Assembly (NCBI GenBank): GCA_029339195.1
Contig: JAPTJF010000163.1
Location: 1 to 64,000 of the forward strand
DNA from: Micractinium sp. NFX-FRZ
Taxonomy: Eukaryota > Chlorophyta > Trebouxiophyceae > Chlorellales > Chlorellaceae
Direction of reading: 5' to 3'
DNA: 64,000 bases
Part shown: positions 12,253 through 22,900 of the stretch, in pieces
Position numbering within the stretch: position 1 is the stretch's first letter
How the letters are laid out: every line of letters starts with the position of its first letter
Program-made: the position numbers and the translations under genes
Notes under the pieces: generated by a model
Told to the model about the DNA's origin: nothing
The model's input: the letters and a program-made list of their open reading frames with translations, nothing else
The model's database searches: none

Positions 12253-14599
12253 CTACTGCCTGCGGTAGACGAGCAGGAAGTTGTTTGCGGGCATGTCGCG
12301 TCGCTCAACGGCAACCAGCCCCGCTGCCGCCGCCGCGGCAGTGATGTCTGCCACGTCACGATACCTGGGGAGGGGCAGGGAGGGCGTAGTTTTGGCGCCT
12401 TTGGAGGCAGGGGCAGAGGGTGCAACAGCGGAGCGGGGCGGGCGATGCCTGCCACGCCACGATACCTGGACACATGGACGGCAAGAGATTGTGCAATCCT
12501 GGGGATCGCCAACCCGTGTCCTGGCCAATCACGGTTCAGCAAGGGGAGCGGTGCCCCTGGCGCACCCTGGCACATACCCCACAGCCCTCCCATGGCAGCC
12601 GCCCAGCCGCCCACCGGCCAGCACCGCACCGCACTGCACCCAGCCTCACCCCCACTCTGGGTTGCGCTGCCGCAGGCTGGCATCAAAAGCGGCGTTGCTC
12701 TCTGTTGTTGGCCTGCCGTCTACGCTGAAGGGTCCGTACTGCAGGCGGGGGAGAGGCAGTACACACGGCATTGACCGCAGTGCTGGGCCTGCCGCCATCG
12801 ATGAACGCCCCGTACTGCAGGGCAGGCAGCACAGAGGTCAGCAGGGCAGGCAGCCTGGCAGGCAGTCAGGCAGGCAGCGAGCCCAGCGCAGCACAGCAGC
12901 GGTTGAAGCTGCACTGCGACGTGTTATGAGACTGGGCGGCGTTGCATGGGCGCAAGCCAGGCCTCCCCTCTCCCACTGCTCAAGGCATACGCTGACATTC
13001 ACCATCATTGGACGGAAGTGCTTGCTGTGGTCAGCACAAAGGACATTACCACCCCTATCACCACCACACAGAAAAAGCTCCCACCCCTCTGCCCGCCGCT
13101 TGCCCTCCTGCCCGCCCGCCCACCCACCCACCAGAAAGAGCTCCCCGCCCGGCGCCAGCACCCGCCCCGCCCCCCGGATCAGCCCTGCAGCAGTGGATGG
13201 TTGGGCAGGTGGGCAGGGCCGGGCCAGGTGGGTGGGTGCTGGGGAGCATGACAACAAAAAACCAATGCAATCCAGCCGTGTGCAGAGCCAGTGCAGCAGC
13301 CAAAATGTGTGCACAGCTCCTGCCAAGCTCCTGCTGAGGCAAGTAGCGCCGCCCTGCTGCCGGGGGGGGCGGGCGACAGCCCTTCCCAAAAACGCGGCGC
13401 TGGCAGCCTGCCAGGCTGACATGGGCATGGGCATGCGTTTGCGCTTGCCTGCCGTCGCCGCCCAGGGCGAGATGTGCGTGAGGTTGGCGGCAAACACGGC
13501 GCGGCAGGTGCCGGCGCCCGCAGGCCAGGCGTCTGGCTGGGAGGCGTCCAGATGCTGAGGTGGCAGCACGTTGGGCAGGCCCTGCGTCCAAGCCCGGATG
13601 CTGCAGGCAAGCGTGTGCATTGATTGCGGTGGGTGGGCGGGTGGGCACAGGCGACGCGGGGGTACCCCCGCGGTCAGGAGGGCATGCGAGCCAAGGTTCT
13701 GTGTAGCATTGTGCCCTTCCATGCATGCCGCTGCGTGTGTGTGCATGAGCCGAAAGTCTCGCCCTCCCGCCCACCTGGCCATGCCGTCGTCTGCATAGTT
13801 TTCTGTGGGCTGGAAGGTCAGCTGCGGCAGCCCGGCTGCAAAGTGCGCCACGTGCTGGGGGCAGCAAGGAGGGGAAGGGGCACGCGGTGAGGCAGGCGGT
13901 GGTTAGGGACATGTGCGGTCGGTTGAGCTGGTAGTCTGAACAGCTGGGCTGTGTCACAAGCTTTGCTGCGGAGAACAGAGTAACCCTCCTCCTTTGCAGC
14001 ACTACTGCCTACTGCCTCCTCATCCCCGCCCGGCAAATTGCCCGCCCACCTGCCCCGTGCCGCTGGCCACCTCCAGCACCAGACCCTCCTGCGCGCTGCC
14101 CAGGTTCTCTTTTAGCGTCAGCAGGATGGCCTCCTTGTTCCTGCAGGGTGCGGGAGAGATTATACATGGTGGCGGCTGGACGAGGTTTGCCGTGGGGCAA
14201 GCAGAGGGATGTGCAGCGGCCATGGGATCCCGTGTTGGCCAGGCGCGCCGCAGTGGTGCGCCTGCTGGCGGTGTGGCGCCCCGTGCTCTACCTCTCTGCC
14301 GCTGCGGCGATGGCCTTCTGCCCGTCGGCTGCGTGTGAGTCCATGGAGCGTGGGAACAGGCTGGCCATCCTGACGACGCGCCGGCCGGCAGGGGGGAGGC
14401 GGCGGGAGGGCGGCAACCGGAGCGCCGCTGCTGCCGCTGCTGCTGCTGCTCTTGGGTGCGGCACGCGTTGTGCGGAAGTGAAAATTGAGGCTGCTAACGC
14501 CGAGCAGCGGGAGAGCGTGGAGGGGGAGGAGGCGAGAGAGTGGGTGGCCAAGCCACACGACATGTGGGTCACAGGCAGTGCCGGTGTATCAATCCGCAC
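12253..14599 (-). CDS. METTL26/DUF938 family SAM-methyltransferase-like protein
   Basis: A seven-exon minus-strand model gives about 294 aa. After an Ala/Arg/Pro-rich N-terminal extension of about 90 residues (possible transit peptide), the protein shows family hallmarks in order: [16 protein letters not shown], the SAM-binding [80 protein letters not shown], and the terminal [13 protein letters not shown]. Exons: 14599-14292, 14140-14050, 13854-13775, 13600-13449, 13184-13132, 12738-12650, 12364-12253. The intron after 13449 begins AG|GCAAGC, a GC-AG intron required by phase. The family has a methyltransferase fold, but the substrate is unsettled. The start at 14599 is the first ATG of the open frame; one a dozen codons further in (about 14563) is equally possible. 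The gene is head-to-head with the malic enzyme gene. Confidence 0.85.
12441..12809 (-). repeat. Decayed copies of the last two METTL26 exons
   Basis: Read on the minus strand, 12809-12759 begins CTGCAG|TAC and encodes [12 protein letters not shown]. This resembles the true exon start [12 protein letters not shown] at 12738. A second fragment at about 12474-12441 reads RYRGVAGIA and resembles the true last-exon start [11 protein letters not shown] at 12364. Both copies sit in the intron immediately upstream of the exon they resemble and keep a recognisable acceptor. Confidence 0.8.
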
Positions 14600-14841
14600 T
14601 GTGCAACAGTGGGATCAATTTAAACGAATCCCCTGGTCCCCAGGCCTACGTGGGCTCTTCCTCGCCCTACGTAGGCCGCAGCGTGCGCAGCATCTGACAT
14701 GTGCCGGCATCCCGCGTCATTTCCGAACAGAAGCACGGCAGGAAAGGCTCGGGTTTGACGCTACTGGGAGCCGACCTGAACAGTGCGATCACCAAAACCC
14801 CACTGCGTTTGGGTTGACTCTGAGCATTCCAGGGCTGCGGC
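14600..14841. promoter_or_regulatory. Divergent promoter region, METTL26 / malic enzyme
   Basis: The interval is 242 bp between the two assigned start codons, which face away from each other. It must carry both 5' UTRs and promoters if both starts are right. No clear TATA box is visible. An open stretch just inside it (AYVGSSSPYVGRS, 14643-14680, bounded by CCCCAG and GTGCGC) could be an alternative first exon of the malic enzyme gene. Confidence 0.5.
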
Positions 14842-16869
14842 ATGCTGCCTGCACAGAGGGCTGCGCGCCGTCTGCTGAGCCGGGGCCGCCTGGCGGCCGC
14901 CGGTTGTGCCAGCGGTCTGGAGCTCGGGACCAGGTGCGCTATGAGGAGCTCCTGCCAGCTGTCCCGATTCGGTTGTCACTCTGTGATGACTGTGCGGACC
15001 CTCGATCGCCGCAAGGGGGCCGCTGCCCAGCCTGCCGCCGTGCGTTGGCGCCGCCGCTGCCGCCGTTTGCCGCCAACCAGAACCAAACCGCCAAATCAGA
15101 GCGTCAATTGCATGCCGCACGCCGTCTCTGCTCCGCAGGCCCTACTCCGACATTGCCTCCTTCCCCTATGAGCCCAAAGAGACGCTGGACATCTCCGTGG
15201 CCCGCTCACGTGGCGTGGACGTGCTGCACGACCCGGTGTTCAACAAGGGCACGGCGCACCCGCTGGTGGAGAGGGAGCGGCTGGGGCTGCGCGGCCTGCT
15301 GCCGCCGCGGGTGCTCACAATGGAGCAGCAGGTGGGTGCTGCTGTATTGCTGGGTGCTGGCCCGGGGATGGGAGGCGGTAGCTGGGGAAGGCTGGGGCGT
15401 GTGAAGGGAGGGCCTGCGGGGCGTAGATTCCCCGTGCAAGGCGGCCTGCGGAGAGGGGGCGTTTGCAGGGCGGTGCTGTGCTTGGGCATCTGCCCTGCCT
15501 GGGTGCCGGTTGGCCTCGGGGTTGTGTGCCAACGCGAGGCATGCAGAGACGTTACCATCAGCAGAGTTGTTCAGCACACCAGGCGCCCGCAGTTTCCCGC
15601 CCCCCCAACCTGTTCCCCCGCTGCCGCCGCCTCTGGAATGATGAAACCCTTTGCAGAAAGCGCGCGCCCTGGACCGCTACTGGCACGGCCAGGACTACAT
15701 CGACCCCTCGCAGGTGAGGCCTTTAAAAAAACCAGCAAACCTGAGTTTGACGAGAGAAGCAGACACACATGTGTTGGATAAGAGAAGCTTGCATGGACGC
15801 GCGAGTCGAGGCAGATGCATGAAAGAAAAGCACGCCTCTGCCTCTTGCACTGCACTACAGTGTAACCTGTGTGTGCCGCGGCACAAAAGATTGACCCCAT
15901 ACTCAAGACGTCTTTTTGCGCACCACCCCCTATGCAGATTGAGAGCGGCGGCGTGACTCACGAGCACACCAGGAAGTGGCTCTACCTGCAGGAACTACAG
16001 GCATGTGGGTGGTTGTGCATGTTTGTGCCACTAAACTGCAAACCTTGTGTATTGCTTGCTGGCCTCGCTGCCATGCCGGCATGGGCCATGCTACTCAGCG
16101 CCACTGCCGGGCGCCCCAGCCTGCGGGTCAGACCCACGTGCCTGCACTCCGCAACGGCACACCGCACCCACCCCAAATGCCTGCATGCCCGTGGCCCGTA
16201 CACCCACCCCCCGAAAACCCTACCCCTGCCGCAGGACCGCAACGAGACGCTGTTCTACCGCCTGCTGTGCGAGAACTTTGTGGAGATGGCGCCCATCATC
16301 TACAGTGCGCAAGGGGGGAAGGGGGGCCTGAGGCATGCCCTGGGGATATGAGCTTATATCTAGAGGGCTATGTGTGTGGACACCCATCCTGTGGGAGCAC
16401 TGTGCAGCGCTCATCACCTGCGGCAACGCATGCGGCGTGGAGTGCGCTCCCCATCCACCCGCTGCGAATCTGCTCATTGCTCCGCTACTTTCTGTTTTTT
16501 TGTGCAGCCCCCACGGTGGGGTGGGCGTGCATGAACTACCACAAGCTGTACCGCCGCCCACGTGGCATGTACTTCTCAGCCAACGACCGCGGCGAGATGG
16601 TGAGCCGCTCAGCCCTGGCAGCCCTCTAGCCCTCGCGATTGGTCCACTGGGGCCCAGCGCTGTGGCACTCAGCAGCGCAACGCTGCAAGGTGTATGCCCT
16701 GCCCCTCCTTGGGCATGCTTTGAGAGCCCTATTTTACGCGCCCCCTTCCTTGCCCCCTTTTCTCGCGCCCACCCCTCCTCCTTGGCAGGCCTCCATGGTG
16801 TGGAACTGGCCCCACGAGAATGTGGACGCCATCGTGGTCACTGACGGCTCCCGCATCCTGGGACTGGGT

Positions 16870-16916
<47 letters not shown>

Positions 16917-19900
16917 GGAAGGGGGCTGAGGGGCAGGGCAGGTGCTGAGCTGGCAGGCGGGGTGCGCATCCTGGGGCTGAAACAGTCGAGCACTAGTCCG
17001 GATGAATGCGGATTCACAACAGAAGAGATGTAGCATTCATTCATTCTGTTGGTCGTGACTCGTGCTTCTCTTGAGCAGGCATCCTGGGCACATAATGACC
17101 CGGACCTTCCTTCTGCCTTGCGCCTTTGAACGTTGGTCACATGTGATCACATTGATGAGCAAAGTACACCTGCACAAGACACCCAAAGCAGTTTTACACC
17201 TGGCACGACTTTTTGTTGCAGGCGACCTGGGCACCAACGGCCTGGGCATCCCCGTGGGCAAGCTGGACCTCTATGTGGGGGGTGAGTGAGTCAACAGCCT
17301 AGGCTGCCACTTGCTGCTGGCTGCTGCAGCTGGATGCTGCTGACGGCGACTGCTGTTGATGCTGCCTGCCACGCTTGCTGCTTCCCCTGCTGCCTTCCTC
17401 TCGCTGCTGCCTCTCGCTGCTGCCTCCTTGCTGCTGCCGCTGCCCTTTGCGCGCCCTGCCAGCCTGACAAGCTGGCGCCCCTGACCCCTGCGCGCCGCCC
17501 CGCCCTGCAGCCGGCGGGTTCAACCCGGGCCGCGTGCTGCCCTGCGTCATCGATGTCGGCACCAACAACGAGATGCTGAGGAGCGAGCCCTGGTGAGGCG
17601 CCGAGGTTGCAACTGGGGGGCCGTTCTGTTGAAGCGCAAAGCTGTGGGGCGGGGGCCGGGTGCCAGGCTGGGGCGTAGATGAGGGCACCAACAACGAGAT
17701 GCTGAGGAGCGAGCCCTGGTGAGGCTCCGAGGTCATGATAGAGCTTGCGTGGCTTTTTGGTGAAGGGCATCGCTGCAGGGGTGGAGTGGCAGGGCTGGGT
17801 TAGGGATGAGGGCATCCCGAAGAGGGATGCTGAGGAGCACGCCGTGGCCGTGGTGAGCGGAGGAAGAGCGATGGGGAGGGAGGCAGGGAGGGAGGGAGAG
17901 TGAGCTCCCACCTGCCGCCCTCCCGCCCACCCTACCGCTTGGCGCAGGCACATGCGCCTGAAGCAGCCGCGCCTGCACGGCGGTGTGATCAACCGAGGGA
18001 GGAAACTCGACTTTCCAACTCTACAAACACGCACCCCCCATGCAGGTACATGGGCCTGAAGCAGCCGCGCCTGCGTGGCGACGCGTACTACGAGTGAGTG
18101 GGCTGGGGGCCCGGGATGTGCCTGTGTGGGCAGACGTGCCTAGGCAGCTGTCCTGCCATGGTAGCGCTCACGATGTGCAGTAAGCAAGGGTGGTCTGGGG
18201 CATTTCTTGGGGATTCGTGTGTAGACAAGTGTCCTGCGACACAGGGCAGCGCGCTCATGGCCTGCAGCAAGGCGGAAGTGGAGTGCACTCCCCATCCACC
18301 CGCTGCAGGCTGGTCGACGAATTCGTGCAGGCGGTGATGGGCCGCTGGCCGCGCGCCGTGCTGCAGGTGGGTGTGGCCAAAGAAACATGTGTGCGCTAGA
18401 GTGCGGATGACAGCGGGGGCATGTGGACGAGTTTGTGCGGGCGGTCGTGGGGCGCTGGACGCGCGCTGTGCTGGAGGTGTGTGGGCATGTGTGGGGTGGG
18501 GTGGGACGGCGGGGCTGGATTGGACGGATCGCGGGAGAAGAAGTTGTGTCTATGCATTGCAACGCCTGTGCCACCGACGCGCCTGTGTCTCAACTACACT
18601 AATTGACTCTTCGTGCTCCCTTGCCTGGCAGTTTGAGGACTTCAACATTGAGCACGCCGCCCCGCTGCTGGAGCGCTACCGCTACAGCCACGTGAGGAGT
18701 GGGGAGGCGGTGGGGTGGAGGAGGGGGTGGGTGGGTGTTGCAACCAGGTTGCCATGGCTTAGGGCATCATGCTGGGCAGCGCGGCAGCAGGGCGACATGC
18801 CAGGGCAGGGCCGGGGCTGGCTGGCGGTTGGGCCACTCCATGCACCCGCCTGCACGTCTGTTTGCTCAGCGTGCACCACATGAGGCACTTCCGGTCGGCA
18901 ATACTGCTCCTGGGAGCTGCCCCGCTAGCTTCAGGATGCTCAGCTGCCTTGCCGCGGCACACAGCCCCTCCCGCTGCCTGCCACATTCTCTACCAGCCAC
19001 TCACTCATGACACTCTGTCGTGACACTCTGTCCTGACTGCCCCCCACCCCCCCGCCCACCTCTGCCTGCAGTGCGTATTCAACGATGATGTGAGTGCTGT
19101 GCCGGGCCCTGCCCTGCCATGCTATGCTGCGCTGTGCTATGCTGTGGTACCACACGCGGGGGCGAGAGCGCAGGAAGGGAGGTGCATGCATTGCGGGGGC
19201 GCCGCTGCTTTTTGGGTGGGGCTCCGCTGCTTGTGGGCGCCGCCCTGCCCGACCTGGCTGCCCACCGCGCCTGCTTGCTCTTGGCCATTTACCTTTCCAA
19301 TCAATTTTGACGCTGCTTCTTGGGCAGGGCCTGCCGCCGCCGCTGCTGCTGCTGCTGCTGCTGCTGTTGAACCGGCACCCACCAAAACAAAACGCCGCTC
19401 CGCACCCCCTCCTCGGTGGCGTGGGACCGTGCAGGTGCAAGGCACCGCCGCCACGGCTGTGGGTGGCCTGTATGGGGCCATGGCTGTGGCTGGCAAGCCC
19501 GCCTCGGGTGAGGAGGATGAGGGCCAGAGGGAGGGTTTGTGAGGGGGTGGGCTGTGCAGAGTGCAGGCCGGAAGGGGGCTTGCCCAACAGGCGGCACGGC
19601 TCAATGGGGAGGCTGCCAGTGCGGCTTCCCCTTCAGCTCAGCACTGCCTTGCAACACTTCAGTGCCGCCCCGCATGTCACACCTGACCCCTCACCCATCC
19701 ACCCGCCCCCCCTGCAGCCCTGGCTGACCAGAAGTTTGTGGTGCTGGGGGCGGGGTCCGCTGGCATGGGGGTTGTCTCCATGATCGCAGCGGTGAGCGGG
19801 CGCTGCCTCTTGCTGGGCCCAGAACGCGTGTTTTCATTTGAGGAGGGATGGCAGCGGATGGGTGCTGCTCTTTGTTGGGCCTGAACCTGCTTCCGGATCA

Positions 19901-22900
19901 AGGAGAGGCATTCACCAGACCCCCTCTGCCACGGCAGCCGCTCTGCGCCTGATCCCCCCGCCGCGTGCTGCTGCCTCTTGCCACTGCCCCCATTGCCGCT
20001 GCCGCCGCCATGGCGCCACCTGCCACTGATGACCGCGCTTCTCTTCCTTGTTTCGCCAGCGGGGTGTGGTGAAGCAGCGCCGGTCTCCCGCCTCTTCCGA
20101 CGCCGCCGTTTGCCCCTGCCGCTTCCTTCATCCCCGCCCCTTTCTCGTCCATTGCAGGGCATGGTGAAGCAGGGGCTGCCGCCTGCCTCTGCTGACGCCG
20201 CCGTTGCTGTTGCTGTTGTGATCCTTGCAGGGCATGGTGAAGCAGGGGCTGTCGCCCACCGAGGCGGCCAGCCGCTTCTACGTGCTGGACCACAGGGGCC
20301 TCATCACCATGCAGGTGCGGCTGGTTTTTGCATCATCAATTGTCATGAGCTAGCCGCATCTAAAGTGCTCGATCACTGGGGGCCTCATCAGCATGCAGGT
20401 GCTGCTGGTTGTTTGGCTGTAGCCACGAGATTTGGGTTGCATTGCAAGTGGGGGTCAGCTGATTCGATCTGCCCGGCCACAGAGGCCGGGTCAGCATCAA
20501 GGGTAGGTGCGGCTTGTTTGGTGATCATTTACGAGGGTTTGCTCAGATGTGAAGTTGCCGCTGGGGCTTGGCAGGTGCGCTTGGATGGGCAGGCGTGTTG
20601 CATGGGCGCTGGGTGGGCATGCACCCCCTGCACTGCCCCCACCTGCTCCTGCCCTCCGCTCGCGACCCAAAGCCCTGCCCCACCCGCCCCTCCCGCCCTG
20701 CAGCGCTCCGGGCTGGAGGCCCACGTCACCCCCTTCGCCCGCAAGGATGGGGAGAGCAAGGGTGAGGGGTGGTTGCAGGGCATGTATGCTTCGGTGATTA
20801 AGTTCTTCGTTCAATAAGCATGAGAGACTGCTCGGACTGCTTGCATGGAAGCGGGATGAGTGGAGCAAGGGTGAGGGGGCGATAGCTCAGCTGGCTAGGA
20901 TTCCGCTGGCTACCTGCCCGCAACCACCCACCCTCAACCCACCCCTTCCTGATGACACCCTGCTGCCCACCCGCCACCCGACCTCCTTCCATTCCCTGCA
21001 TCCAAATACTAGGTTGTGGCGCCCACGCCCTTCCCAGCAACCTACCCCCCATCCCTGCCTCACCTACTCCATTGCTCTTGTGTCCTGGATACTTCCTACG
21101 CCTCCCCATCTCGTGCAGAGGAGGAGTCCTTCCTGGATGTTGTGCGCCGTGTGAAGCCCACCGCCCTCATCGGCCTGGCGGGGGCGGGCCGCCTCTTCAC
21201 GCCCGATGTGCTCAAGTGAGGGGGGGGGAGGGGAGGGCTGGGCTGGGGTCATGTGTACAGGCGGGCATGGGGCTCTCAACGGGGGCGGTGGGCCAGCAGC
21301 GGTTGCCTCTTCACGCCCGAAGTGCTCAAGTGAGCAGGGGCACCGGGTGAAGAATTGCCAGGCCAGGGGAGGTGGCGGTTGCAAGGCAGGGAAGGGGCCT
21401 GGCGGTGATGCTGTGTGTGCATGTCTTGGGTGCATGTCTTGAAAAAGTAAGGACTGCGCTGGCAGACGGGGGTGGCCGCACAACACCCTGGGGCAACCCT
21501 CGCCCAACAACACCCACTTCTGGGCGCCCCACCTTTCACCGCACTCTGCACCGTACCGCAGGCTGATGGCGCAGTACAACGAGCGCCCCATCATCATGCC
21601 GATGAGCAACCCCACCTCCAAGATGGAGTGCACCCACGAGGATGCGCAGAAGTACTGCGAGGTGCGTGGTCACAAACAGTACAGTGCAGGGGTGGGGGTG
21701 GGAGGGCGGGTGGCAGGGGGCAGTGCACACACGAGGACGCACAACAGATCTGCGAGGTGCGGTGGGTGAAAGTACAGACGGGGGGTGGGACAGGGGCAGG
21801 GGGAGCACGCGCATGAGGATGTTTTACGCGCACTGTGAGGTACGACTGGTACAGAGTGGTAGTGGAGGGTGGGTGTGGGTGGCCTGGAGTGGAGCACGCA
21901 CATGAGGATGCGCTAGTGTTACTTTGAGCACAGTCAGCAGGGCAAGGATGCTCTTGAAGGGGTACTGCCGGATGCTCTTGTTGACCCTTCGAACCCCACC
22001 CTCACACCCGCCCTCACACCCTGTTGCATTTTCGCACCCTCACACCCAGTTGCATTACCATCGCAATCCCGCAGGGCCGCGCCATCTTTGCCTCTGGCTC
22101 CCCCCAGCCCGACGTGGAGTTCAACGGGAAGACGTGCGCCGCCAGCCAGGCAAACAACATGTGAGGCGGGTGGAGCATGTGTACAGGGGTGGTGCCGGAG
22201 GGATGGGGCAGCCTGTGGTGATCCCTTGAGCATCATTCAGGGCAAGAGGCATTCAGGGCAAGCAGCGTGCGGCCAGCCAGGCAAACAGCATGGGTGTGCA
22301 CGTTGCACTGGAGGCGGCAGCGCCAGGCTTGCTTGCGCCAACCGGCACCCTCCTCCAGCCCCCCACACCGTCTCATCCCGCCCCCACACGGCGTGACAAC
22401 ACACGTGCACCGCACCCCGCAGGTACATCTTCCCGGGGCTGGCCATGGGCGCCTACCTGGCACGCGGCGACATTGTGACCGACAACATGCTCATGGCGGC
22501 GGCAGAGAGCTTGGCGGAGTGAGTGGCAACCAACCGTGCATGTACACGTATCACGAGCACTGGACCCACATTTGGTCAGCCCACCCCCCACCCCCACTCC
22601 CCTGCACCCTGCTTGCAACATGGCCACGAGCACCCGACCCCGAACTGATGAAGTCAGAGCCCCCGCCCCCTTGCTCTTTACCCTTTCTCCCCTGCAGCCT
22701 GGTCACCCCCGAGGAGCTGGCTGCCCCGCCATCAAACACATTTCAGAAGTGAACCCATTATTTTTAGCTGACTACCTCCTCCCCTGCACCCCTCCCCCTC
22801 CTGCAGCCTGTTCAACCCCCGAGGAGCTGGCTGCCCCGCCATTGAATACATTTCATAAATGAGCCCATTATTTTTAGCTGACCACCTCCTCCCCTGCACC

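Noticed and set aside
20878..20950. Possible tRNA gene
   Set aside because: Only the acceptor/D-arm part fits. There is no anticodon arm, T loop (GGTTCGAATCC) or terminator.
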